Assembly (NCBI GenBank): GCA_013205605.1
Contig: JABMMK010000193.1
Span: forward strand, 1 to 12,687
DNA: 12,687 nt
DNA from: Cytophagales bacterium
GTDB lineage: Bacteria > Bacteroidota > Bacteroidia > Cytophagales > Spirosomataceae
Reading direction: 5' to 3'
The notes beneath the pieces are model-generated. The model searched no databases. It saw only the letters and a program-made list of their open reading frames with translations, and was not told where the DNA came from. Shown in pieces: positions 1-7,757 of this stretch (its first letter is position 1; each line of letters starts with the position of its first letter). The position numbers and the translations under genes were made by a program.

Positions 1-791
1 GCTAAATACTGAATCCCTTTATCTGTTACTTGGATGCGTGTAAAAGGATGTTTCGTCCAGCTATACGAACGAGCATTCCCTTTCACAGATGGGTTATTCC
101 CCCATTGTTTCTTTACATCCCAATTCTTTCCACCTACTAAAGCTCCAGGAACATCAGCTAATAGTTGAATGCCAAAGTCCATTTTCAAAAATGTCAAACC
201 CAAATTTTGACGTTCTTTCATTTTCTTAGCAAATTCGTTTGGATCTGCGACCTCTGGGGTATCTCCATAAATACGAATTTCATCGCGGTATTTACCCCCT
301 AACATTTGGTACACAGGAACGCCAAAAGCCTTTCCAGCTAAATCCCATAGTGCCATTTCCACTCCACAAACACCCCCGGCAGCTCTTCCTTGACCGCCAA
401 ATTGCTTGATGATTTTGAAAATCTTCTCCACATTACATGGATTTTGACCCATCAATCTGCTTTTCAGCATCATGGCATATTTCGGACTTGCGCCATCGCG
501 CACCTCACCCCATCCTACTAATCCTTGGTTAGTATCTATTCTAATCAAAGGACAAATCATAGGAGCCTTATCAATTACAGCAATACGAATATCTGTAATT
601 TTAAGTTCTGAGGGATTACTCGATTTGTTCACTTTTTGAGTAATATACTCCATTTCCTTTTCAGGATCATGATCAAAAATCATTCCCAATGACAAGCCGC
701 CTAAGGCAGAATTGCGAAGGAAATTTCTTCTTGAGTTTTCTTGAGCTTTGGCTTTATCCTCTGCTCTAAAACGTTTTACAAAATCTTTCAT
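1..791 (-). CDS. Enolase-superfamily (mandelate racemase/muconate lactonizing type) enzyme with Tat-like leader, 3' end cut off
   Basis: Translating the minus strand from the ATG at 789-791 gives 263 codons that run off the left edge, so the C-terminal part of the barrel, with most metal ligands and the general acid/base residues, is missing. A twin-arginine motif, SRRNFL (Arg21-Arg22), precedes a short hydrophobic stretch ending near residue 38. The MR/MLE N-terminal capping domain follows from about residue 65, with the family signature WDLAGKAFGVPVYQMLGG at 149-166. Lys203 in LKMDFG sits about where the superfamily has its second-strand catalytic lysine (KxK in mandelate racemase); here the third position is Asp. 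Known members are mostly acid-sugar dehydratases, racemases or cycloisomerases. The gene starts 30 bases after the SusD-like stop on the same strand, so it is probably the third gene of that operon. The family call is firm. The substrate, and whether the Tat leader works (no clear AxA cleavage site), are open. Confidence 0.88.
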   Translation of the reverse strand, partial: MKDFVKRFRAEDKAKAQENSRRNFLRNSALGGLSLGMIFDHDPEKEMEYITQKVNKSSNPSELKITDIRIAVIDKAPMICPLIRIDTNQGLVGWGEVRDGASPKYAMMLKSRLMGQNPCNVEKIFKIIKQFGGQGRAAGGVCGVEMALWDLAGKAFGVPVYQMLGGKYRDEIRIYGDTPEVADPNEFAKKMKERQNLGLTFLKMDFGIQLLADVPGALVGGKNWDVKKQWGNNPSVKGNARSYSWTKHPFTRIQVTDKGIQYL

Positions 792-821
792 ATATGTTAT
801 AGGTTTATGGTATTCATTATT

Positions 822-2339
822 TTATTTATGCCACCAAACTTTGGTATCCAAATCGTCCGCACCTTGGTTCGCTATGGCTGCTTTTACATTCACCGAATTA
901 ACTGAAATTTCAGAGTTAGGATACGTTAAGCGATTGATGAAATCACCTTTAATCGCCTTTCCAGGGAATGGATTTGCAGATAATTTAGGAAATCCTGTAC
1001 GGCGGAAATTAGCAAATGCTTCAGGCCCATTTAAGAAACATGAAATCCAATATTGCGTATTAATTTGCTCCAAGGCCGTTGTAGAATTGAATGGATTTGC
1101 AGCTAAATATGCATCAACGGCAACGGTAGAAACCACTGAATTAGCATCCATTTCACTTAATTGGGCCATATGTGCCTTAACACCCGCTTCAAAATAATCT
1201 TTGGCATTTCCGGTAACCCAACCTCTTGTTACTGCCTCAGCTAATAATAAATTAGTTTGAGAAGCCGTTACTAGATAAGCACGAGCCGTCGTTTTATTCA
1301 TTCGAGTTCTGTCGGCTTGACTAAAATCATAAAAACTAGCCAAACCTAATGTCTTCACAGGTCCACTAATAGATGAGTTATCAAAGCCAAAAGGCATTCC
1401 AATCTGAACCGCAGGATCAATCACCGCCCTAGCAGGCGTTTGTTGAGTTCCTGAAGTGGCTCCCACGTAACGAACCGCGATTGACCTCAAACGAGGATCA
1501 TTTGTTTTCTTTAAATAATCAACGAATGGCGCGGCTAGGTAAAAGTTGTTCGCCTCTGTCGCGTTTAACAATTGGCCTATACTATTTAAATAGTTAGCAT
1601 CATGAAGAATAAGCACATTATCAGCGTTTGTGGTGATAACTCCACCGGCTAAGGCCTTGGACACCAATGATTGTGCTTGGGTTGCGTCTACTTTAGACAA
1701 GCGCATTCCGATACGAAGCAAAAGTGAATTTCCAAACTTCTTCCATTTTGCCACGTCACCTCCAAAAAGGACATCAGCTGTTTCTCTAGTTTTAGAAGCA
1801 TCTAAGGCAGCCACCGCATCAGAGATCTCTTTGATAATTCCTGTGTAAATAACTTGTTGTTTATCATATTTAGGATAAACTTTTTGGTCAGTATATCCTT
1901 TCCCGGCTTCTGTGTATGGAATATCCCCATACGTATCTGTCAACACCAAAAAGGCATAGGATTGTAAAATCTTTGCCATGTTAACCAAATTAGTTCTTGA
2001 CGGATCTTTGGTTGTTGCGATCACGTCATACGTATTTCGAATCACAGAACGAAAATAACGCTGCCAAGTTGCCTGTGTATAATCACGGTTATCTTGATTA
2101 AAATTAGCCCCTGTTAAAACCCCAGAATTTGGAGAAACAATTTGTTGGACTATCCCCACTTCATATTGAACGGTGGGTGACGGAGGACTAATATTAATTA
2201 CGGCGTTATTTAATGCAAAAACAGGGTTGATGGCTATTGCCGCTGTTTTGTTTACATTCATCTCGTCAAATCCCGCATCACAAGCATTGAGTCCTATTAA
2301 CCCACATGCTGAAAATAAAATTATTGCTATCTTTTTCAT
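822..2339 (-). CDS. SusD/RagB-family outer-membrane nutrient-binding lipoprotein
   Basis: This 505-residue protein is the surface lipoprotein partner of the SusC-like transporter encoded just upstream; in this family the SusD lid captures substrate over the SusC barrel. A lipoprotein signal is clear: MKK, a hydrophobic run, then the lipobox LNAC with the lipidated cysteine at residue 20. The mature start (FDEMNVNKTAAI...) and the end (LTYPNSEISVN, then a glycine- and aspartate-containing stretch and TKVWWHK) are typical of the SusD_2/SusD-like group (PF12771/PF12741 type) rather than classical starch-binding SusD. Length is normal and there is no internal stop. The start lies 22 bases after the susC-like stop and the stop lies 30 bases before the enolase-family gene, consistent with one transcript. 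The ligand cannot be read from the sequence. Confidence 0.96.
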   Translation of the reverse strand: MKKIAIILFSACGLIGLNACDAGFDEMNVNKTAAIAINPVFALNNAVINISPPSPTVQYEVGIVQQIVSPNSGVLTGANFNQDNRDYTQATWQRYFRSVIRNTYDVIATTKDPSRTNLVNMAKILQSYAFLVLTDTYGDIPYTEAGKGYTDQKVYPKYDKQQVIYTGIIKEISDAVAALDASKTRETADVLFGGDVAKWKKFGNSLLLRIGMRLSKVDATQAQSLVSKALAGGVITTNADNVLILHDANYLNSIGQLLNATEANNFYLAAPFVDYLKKTNDPRLRSIAVRYVGATSGTQQTPARAVIDPAVQIGMPFGFDNSSISGPVKTLGLASFYDFSQADRTRMNKTTARAYLVTASQTNLLLAEAVTRGWVTGNAKDYFEAGVKAHMAQLSEMDANSVVSTVAVDAYLAANPFNSTTALEQINTQYWISCFLNGPEAFANFRRTGFPKLSANPFPGKAIKGDFINRLTYPNSEISVNSVNVKAAIANQGADDLDTKVWWHK

Positions 2340-2361
2340 ATTATTTTTCGTTTAAAGCGAT

Positions 2362-5300
2362 TTAAAATTTAACATTCAAATTAAATCCTAAACTTCTAGT
2401 CGTTGGCAAGCCTGTTGACTCCATCCCTATCAAATTATCTGAAGAATATCCAAATGACTCAGGGTCAATATTATCTATGTATTTTTTGAGTATTAATACA
2501 TTATTGGCAACAAAGCTCAATTTGATCCCTTTAATTGGCGATTTCGGACTTAAGTACTTCGTGAAATCGTATCCAGCTGTAATTTGACGTAATTTCCAAT
2601 AACTACCATCATATACAACAGGCTCAATTAATGCTTGGGAACGAACTACTTCCCAGAAGGGTTGAACACCTGCCTTAGCCGTATTTGGTCCACCCTGTGC
2701 ATTGACTCCATCTGCCACTACGCCACCTTCTCTACCATCCAAGGTCATCTTATGCAACCCGTGACGTACGGCATTGAAATTAGTTCCCGAAAGCATCATG
2801 TTTCCTACTTTGAAATCAATCAAGGCTGATAATGAAATTCCCTTGTAATTAAACGTGTTCGTAATACCCCCCACATACTTAGGAATAGCACTTCCAAAAG
2901 AAATCAAATCAGGAGTTCTTATGGCGATACCGTTAGCTCCAAAAATCTTTTTCCCATTGGCATCACGCTTATACCCAAAGCCATAAATTTGGCCCATTTC
3001 TTGGCCTACTACCTGACGTAGTTCACCATTAAACACGTGAGTACCCACGGTAATTCTTTCTCCTGGCTTATCGGTCAATAAACTTAATACCTTCGTGGTA
3101 TTATACGAACCGTTTAATGTTAAATCCCATTGGAAATCAGCCGTTTTGATAGGCACCAAATTCAATAAGATTTCAAATCCTCTGTTCTCACTTTGTCCAC
3201 TATTAATTAGGGAGTTGGTGAAACCTGATGCATCTGAGATTTGAGCAGAAACGATTTGGTCGCTGGTCAATTTCTGATACACGGCCATATCTAAGGTTAC
3301 GCGGCTATTGAACATTTTTAGTTCTAAACCGATTTCAGCTTCACGCGTTCTCATTGGTTTCAAACCTGCATTCGGCACCACGTTTCCTTGTCCACCTCCA
3401 ACCGGTTGCAAAGCACCGGCAGGATTGGCAAATAAGTTGGCATTTATCCCATAAAACAAATTATTTGAATAGGGAGAAACGTCCGTATCTGATCCCACTT
3501 CAGCCACAGCAGCTCTTAATTTACCAAAGGTCAACCAAGAAGGCATGTTGTCAAAAGCTTGCGAGAATACATAACTACCTGAAACGGATGGATAGAAAAT
3601 ACTTCTGTTTGCAGGTGAAAGTGTAGAGAACCAGTCGTTACGAGCGGTTACATTTAAAAACAAATAATTTCTAAATGAAATTTCACCCGATCCGTACACG
3701 GAATTAACGGATCTTTCACTCAATCCATAAACCGGATCCTTCACACGTCCATTCATGACCGTGTATAAATCTCTTACGACAAAGTCCACAACCTGAGTAC
3801 TATTCAAGTCGGAGCGACGATACATTTGATTACCACCCGCCGTTAAATTAAACTCAAAATCTCCAAAGGACTTAGTAGCTGAAATCAAAATGTCGGTATT
3901 GGTTTCTCTAAATCTTCTCGATTCTTGTGTAAATGTTCCATTCACAAAACCAGCAGGCGCAGGTCCAACTGAAGCATGTCCTGTAGGGTAGTTATTATAA
4001 TCTTGGTCACGAGACCAGTAATCCTGACCTACTCGACCTTGAACAAATAACCAAGGTAGAATATTGTATTTGGCCGAAACATTTCCGAAAATACGATCTC
4101 TTCTAATATTTTGAAATTGCTTCTTCAACGTGAAGTAAGGATTCGTTCTATTTCTAAAACGAGAATATACAAACTCATCTCCATTCGCATCCATCGCTTT
4201 TTGCTCCAACAAATCAAAAGGCATCGAGTTAGCCATGTTATAAAGGGCTGTTGGGATCGAGTTATCTTGATTCGCAATATTAGGAGGGTTCTTGTTATAC
4301 TCATTCGAGTAGTTGATATTTCCTGCTACTGAAAGCTTCGTAGAAAGATCATAAGCAAAACCTAAGTTGATCGTTTTTCTATTGAACGTATTGTTTGAAA
4401 CAATACCGTTGTTATCCATGTTGGAAATAGACATATTAAAACCGCCGTTATCACTATTGCTAGCAATACTCACTGTATTGGTCAAGTTCATTCCTTTTAC
4501 AAAAAACTTATTAATTCGATCATATACTGGCGCATAAGGAACGCTAACTCCATCAAAAAGTACTTGGGTCATTCCTGGCTGAAATTTTTCACCAAAAGAC
4601 CACTGACCTGAAGTTGGGTTAGCCGATGTAGGGCGAAGTCCACTTTCTCCTTGGCCATACTCATATTGATAATCTGTGAAATCCAAAGGTGTCTCATTCG
4701 TATAATTCATGTTATATGAAACACCGATACCCTTTGTTTTACCTTTTGTTTTTGTCGTGATCATTAAAACCCCATCTTTCGCACGAGAACCATACAATGC
4801 GGCAGCAGTTGCTCCTTTCAAAACCGTCATGGACTCAATGTCATCTGGATTTATACTGGACAAACCATCACCCCCATCGGATGTATTACCACCCCCACGT
4901 ACGCCAATTGAATTATCGGAGGCATTATTACCTGGATTTGTACCAAAGTTGGTATTATCAATAGGCACCCCATTGATAACAATTAAAGGCGAGTTCTGAC
5001 CAGAGAATGAAGACTGACCCCTGATTCGAATTTTAGAAGTACCTGCAGGTCCAGTTCCTAGAGATGAAATGTTTACACCGGCAATTTTACCTTGTAAAGC
5101 ATTCATGAAGTTAGGAGATCTATTCTCTGTAATGGCCTCAGGAGTGATCGTCGTGGTTGCATAACCTAATTTTTTCGACTCCTTTTTAATACCTAAAGCA
5201 GTAACGACTACTTCATCTAAGGCTGTGGTTTCTTCAGAAAGAGAAACATTAATCACAGACTGAGCACCTATGCTTACTTCTTTTTTCACAAAACCAACGA

Positions 5301-5535
5301 ATGAAAAAACTAAGGTTGCGTTACTAGGCGCATTAATGGAATACTTGCCACTCGCGTCCGTAGATGTACCTTGAGAGGTACCTTTTACCGCAACTGATAC
5401 ACCGGCAATGGCTTCATTGCCCTTGGCAGAACTGACCAAACCAGTGATTCTGGCTTGAGCAAAAATCAAATTTGGCATCATGATAGCCAAGCCTAACAAG
5501 AGCCTTGTTAGATACTTTTTGTAATTTTTTATCAT
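2362..5535 (-). CDS. SusC/RagA-family TonB-dependent outer-membrane transporter
   Basis: At 1057 residues this is a full-length SusC-like beta-barrel that imports substrate across the outer membrane using TonB energy. A signal peptide is visible with probable cleavage after Ala26 (NLIFA/QARITG). A carboxypeptidase-regulatory-like domain follows at about residues 29-100, then DEVVVTALG (107-115), which is the usual TonB-box region of SusC proteins. The plug domain comes next and contains the SusC/RagA signature VLKGATAAALYGSR (238-251) followed by KDGVLMITTK. The rest is the barrel, ending in an aromatic residue (NLNVKF), as expected for outer-membrane proteins. No N-terminal secretin/FecR-interaction domain is seen between signal and regulatory-like domain, so control by an anti-sigma pair is not indicated; the divergent AraC gene is a better candidate regulator. 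It is the first gene of the SusC-SusD-enolase operon. Family assignment is very secure; the substrate is unknown. Confidence 0.97.
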   Translation of the reverse strand: MIKNYKKYLTRLLLGLAIMMPNLIFAQARITGLVSSAKGNEAIAGVSVAVKGTSQGTSTDASGKYSINAPSNATLVFSFVGFVKKEVSIGAQSVINVSLSEETTALDEVVVTALGIKKESKKLGYATTTITPEAITENRSPNFMNALQGKIAGVNISSLGTGPAGTSKIRIRGQSSFSGQNSPLIVINGVPIDNTNFGTNPGNNASDNSIGVRGGGNTSDGGDGLSSINPDDIESMTVLKGATAAALYGSRAKDGVLMITTKTKGKTKGIGVSYNMNYTNETPLDFTDYQYEYGQGESGLRPTSANPTSGQWSFGEKFQPGMTQVLFDGVSVPYAPVYDRINKFFVKGMNLTNTVSIASNSDNGGFNMSISNMDNNGIVSNNTFNRKTINLGFAYDLSTKLSVAGNINYSNEYNKNPPNIANQDNSIPTALYNMANSMPFDLLEQKAMDANGDEFVYSRFRNRTNPYFTLKKQFQNIRRDRIFGNVSAKYNILPWLFVQGRVGQDYWSRDQDYNNYPTGHASVGPAPAGFVNGTFTQESRRFRETNTDILISATKSFGDFEFNLTAGGNQMYRRSDLNSTQVVDFVVRDLYTVMNGRVKDPVYGLSERSVNSVYGSGEISFRNYLFLNVTARNDWFSTLSPANRSIFYPSVSGSYVFSQAFDNMPSWLTFGKLRAAVAEVGSDTDVSPYSNNLFYGINANLFANPAGALQPVGGGQGNVVPNAGLKPMRTREAEIGLELKMFNSRVTLDMAVYQKLTSDQIVSAQISDASGFTNSLINSGQSENRGFEILLNLVPIKTADFQWDLTLNGSYNTTKVLSLLTDKPGERITVGTHVFNGELRQVVGQEMGQIYGFGYKRDANGKKIFGANGIAIRTPDLISFGSAIPKYVGGITNTFNYKGISLSALIDFKVGNMMLSGTNFNAVRHGLHKMTLDGREGGVVADGVNAQGGPNTAKAGVQPFWEVVRSQALIEPVVYDGSYWKLRQITAGYDFTKYLSPKSPIKGIKLSFVANNVLILKKYIDNIDPESFGYSSDNLIGMESTGLPTTRSLGFNLNVKF

Positions 5536-5747
5536 AATTGTTTAAGTTTAGAATGCTAATATTCTGAATTATCTTGAGAAAAAATTATATATTTCCTCGT
5601 TGGCGATTTTTATAATTTTTTTTTATAAATTTTCGGTTGTATTGTGATGTCATTTACTTTCATCAATGCAAGCAATAATATTCAATTAAAATTTTAGCCT
5701 TTTTTTGGCTTCAATTGATTTACCGAATGGATTAATCATAATTAAAT
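5536..5747. promoter_or_regulatory. Divergent intergenic region between susC-like and araC-like genes
   Basis: This 212-base, very AT-rich stretch must hold the promoters of both the susC operon (leftward) and the araC-BASS pair (rightward). I could not find a good TAnnTTTG element with a correctly spaced -33 TTG on either strand; near misses lie at 5626-5633 (+) and 5673-5680 (-), so no start point is called. Visible structures are two TTCAATT direct repeats at 5681-5687 and 5711-5717 (30 bases apart) and, between them, AGCC (5696-5699)/GGCT (5707-5710) separated by seven T. The outer CAATT/AATTG arms make this a nested inverted repeat. Two TTTTTATAA copies lie at 5607-5615 and 5620-5628. 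AraC proteins commonly bind direct repeats in such regions, so these are candidate operator sites by inference only. Confidence 0.5.
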
Positions 5748-6641
5748 ATGAAAAATTTTGCATTAACATTTCCATTTAATGATTGCAGTGCTCATTTCCC
5801 ATTTATCGAGCATTTTAGCTTTCAGACCGTTGACTCAAGCAAGTCTAATCCGGTGTATTTACCCCAGGGAATTGGCATTCGCATGTTCTATTTTAAAGAT
5901 GGAATTTTCGAAATTAGCGTTGACGGCAATAGCCAAACCATGCTTCCCGGTGACTGCTTGGTCGTGTGCCCATGGGAAAATGTTGAAATTATCCCCAATC
6001 GAATCAGACGTTCATCCTTCTTTCACCTCATTATACGCACTAAATTTTTTGACGCAGATCAAGATTTAGAGTTTGGATATTGGTCTAAAATATCCCAATA
6101 TGACCAAATGGAAATTGGCGAAATTTTCAAAAACTACCATAAATTCAAAATCAATAAATCAGATTTTTTGGCCAAATTATTTGTGCAATTGACCAATGAA
6201 ATATTTGTGCACGAAATGAGTCAAAATGAAATGGTCATTCATATTATTGATCAAATCATGATTTTATTTGCCCGCGAAGCTCAAAAGTCTAGTTTAAAGA
6301 CGACAGAGAACACAACAGTGAGTCAAATTATTGAACAAAATATAACGAAAGATCCATTGCATCATTGGTCTGTACCCGAGATGGCTCAGATAGCCCAGCT
6401 TGGAATCACGGCGTTTAGTGAGCGAATGAAAATGGAGACGGGCTTAAGTCCTATCAACTTTCTAATCAAAATACGCATCAATATTGCCATGAATTTAATG
6501 GCGCATTTCAATTATAAAATAGGCGACATAGCCTATGAAACTGGCTTTTATTCTCCCCAACACTTTTCGTTAACCTTTAAAAAAATGACGGGCGTCAGTC
6601 CGCATAAATACCGCAAAACCTATTATGAAAAACAACTTTAA
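5748..6641 (+). CDS. AraC-family transcriptional regulator
   Basis: This is a 297-residue, two-domain regulator. The first 100 or so residues look like a cupin-type ligand-binding domain (for example GIFEISVDGNSQTMLPGDCL, where a PGD turn is typical of AraC_binding sensors). A helical linker follows. The C-terminal 95 or so residues form the double helix-turn-helix DNA-binding domain. Its first helix-turn-helix is around WSVPEMAQIAQLGITAFSER, and the second ends in the AraC signature IAYETGFYSPQHFSLTFKK followed by MTGVSPHKYRK (about residues 261-290). It is divergent from the SusC-SusD-enolase operon and overlaps the BASS transporter gene by 17 bases, so it probably controls both directions in response to the substrate or a breakdown product. 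The start at 5748 has no Shine-Dalgarno sequence, as is usual in Bacteroidota. Family is certain; effector and targets are inferred. Confidence 0.95.
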   Translation: MKNFALTFPFNDCSAHFPFIEHFSFQTVDSSKSNPVYLPQGIGIRMFYFKDGIFEISVDGNSQTMLPGDCLVVCPWENVEIIPNRIRRSSFFHLIIRTKFFDADQDLEFGYWSKISQYDQMEIGEIFKNYHKFKINKSDFLAKLFVQLTNEIFVHEMSQNEMVIHIIDQIMILFAREAQKSSLKTTENTTVSQIIEQNITKDPLHHWSVPEMAQIAQLGITAFSERMKMETGLSPINFLIKIRINIAMNLMAHFNYKIGDIAYETGFYSPQHFSLTFKKMTGVSPHKYRKTYYEKQL

Positions 6642-7680
6642 ATTATTATCCATTTCTGGGGCGACCATTATACTCATCGGGCTTATTTTTTCAGATACTT
6701 CTTGGGCCGGAATTTTATGGATCATTGGTGTCGCGCTGATAGCCATCTCCACCCATACCAAAGAGTCATTGAAAGGCTTCTCATTTACTTTATGGATCAT
6801 CGCAGCGGTCGTATTAACGTTACAATTTCCGGCCCCATTCATTGGCTATGGAGATATAAAATTTAAAATATTGATTATCCCATTGCTGCAATTAATCATG
6901 TTTGGGATGGGATCTACCATGCAGATTTCAGATTTCCAAGAAGTGTTAAAGTCTCCAAAAGCTGTGGCTTTAGGCGTATTTTTCCAATTTTCCATCATGC
7001 CATTAGTGGGCTGGGGCTTAACAAAAGCATTTAGCTTCCCGCCGGAAATATCGGCGGGCATCATTTTAGTAGGTTGCATGCCTTGCGGATTAGCTTCGAA
7101 CGTAATGTCTTATTTAGCCAAGGCCAATGTAGCTCTTTCACTCACGCTAACGTCCATCGCCACCTTCATTGCGCCCCTTTTAACTCCCTTGTTGATGAAA
7201 AATCTGGCCGGCCAATTGATCGAAATTGATCTGATCGCCATGATTTGGGAAATCAGTAAATTGATCTTAATCCCAATTGTCTTAGGGGTCATTTACAACC
7301 GAATCATTGGAAATAAATGGCCTTGGTTTCAAGAACAATTGCCACTAATCTCCATGATTAGCATTGGATTGATCATCATCATTATTACAGCTAATGGAAG
7401 AGATGCTCTTATTTCTGTTGGTCCACTGCTTGTTTTGGCTTGTTTTTTACATAACATCATCGGTTTTATTTTAGGATATTGGGGAGGTAGACTCACCAAT
7501 CTTCCAGAAAAAGATTGTAGAACAATCGCTATTGAAGTAGGGTTGCAAAATGCAGGTTTGGCCTCAGGTTTAGCAATGGCCATGGGAAAAGTGGCTACTG
7601 TAGGATTACCCGCGGCGATATTTGGTCCAGTCATGAATATCAATGGATCCAGCTTGGCCAATTATTGGAAAAATAAATAA
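6625..7680 (+). CDS. BASS-family (bile acid:sodium symporter-like) organic-anion transporter
   Basis: A 351-residue inner-membrane protein that is almost entirely hydrophobic. Two extra N-terminal membrane segments (about residues 7-45) precede the usual core, making it longer than compact bacterial family members. Residues matching the two sodium sites of the Neisseria ASBT homologue appear with the right order and spacing: Gln121 in QFSIMP, Ser158-Asn159 in GCMPCGLASNVMSYL, Ser172 and Thr176 in ALSLTLTS, and Glu304 with Gln308 in EVGLQNAGLASG. This argues for an active sodium-coupled symporter. Despite the family name, bacterial members carry various organic anions, so bile acid is not implied. 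The ATG at 6625 lies inside the end of the AraC gene (17-base overlap, different frame), so translation is probably coupled. A sugar-acid or similar carboxylate substrate would fit the neighbouring enolase-family enzyme, but that is inference. Confidence 0.93.
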   Translation: MKNNFKLLSISGATIILIGLIFSDTSWAGILWIIGVALIAISTHTKESLKGFSFTLWIIAAVVLTLQFPAPFIGYGDIKFKILIIPLLQLIMFGMGSTMQISDFQEVLKSPKAVALGVFFQFSIMPLVGWGLTKAFSFPPEISAGIILVGCMPCGLASNVMSYLAKANVALSLTLTSIATFIAPLLTPLLMKNLAGQLIEIDLIAMIWEISKLILIPIVLGVIYNRIIGNKWPWFQEQLPLISMISIGLIIIIITANGRDALISVGPLLVLACFLHNIIGFILGYWGGRLTNLPEKDCRTIAIEVGLQNAGLASGLAMAMGKVATVGLPAAIFGPVMNINGSSLANYWKNK

Positions 7681-7705
7681 GGATTCATTGGGAATCTTTA
7701 TATAA

Positions 7706-7741
7706 AAAAGCCTGCCGAATCATTTGAATCGGCAGGCTTTT
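7706..7741. terminator. Bidirectional intrinsic terminator between BASS transporter and prfC
   Basis: AAAAGCCTGCCGA (7706-7718) and TCGGCAGGCTTTT (7729-7741) form a perfect 13-bp stem with a 10-base loop. A runs on one side and T runs on the other give a U tract for transcripts in both directions. It lies between the convergent stops at 7680 (+) and 7758 (-), so it should end both genes. Confidence 0.93.
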
Positions 7742-7757
7742 AAAATTCAAACACCTA

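Noticed and set aside
2635..4999. Plus-strand open frames of 64-96 residues inside the SusC-like gene
   Set aside because: Antisense to a strongly supported full-length reading frame, with no recognisable domains.
5600..5633. TTG plus TAAATTTT as a promoter for the AraC gene
   Set aside because: The -7 element has a mismatch at the G and the spacer is 23 bases, longer than the usual Bacteroidota spacing, so it is not called.
6570..7661. Several minus-strand open frames opposite the AraC end and BASS gene
   Set aside because: They are antisense shadows of a clearly coding membrane-protein gene and their products resemble no family.
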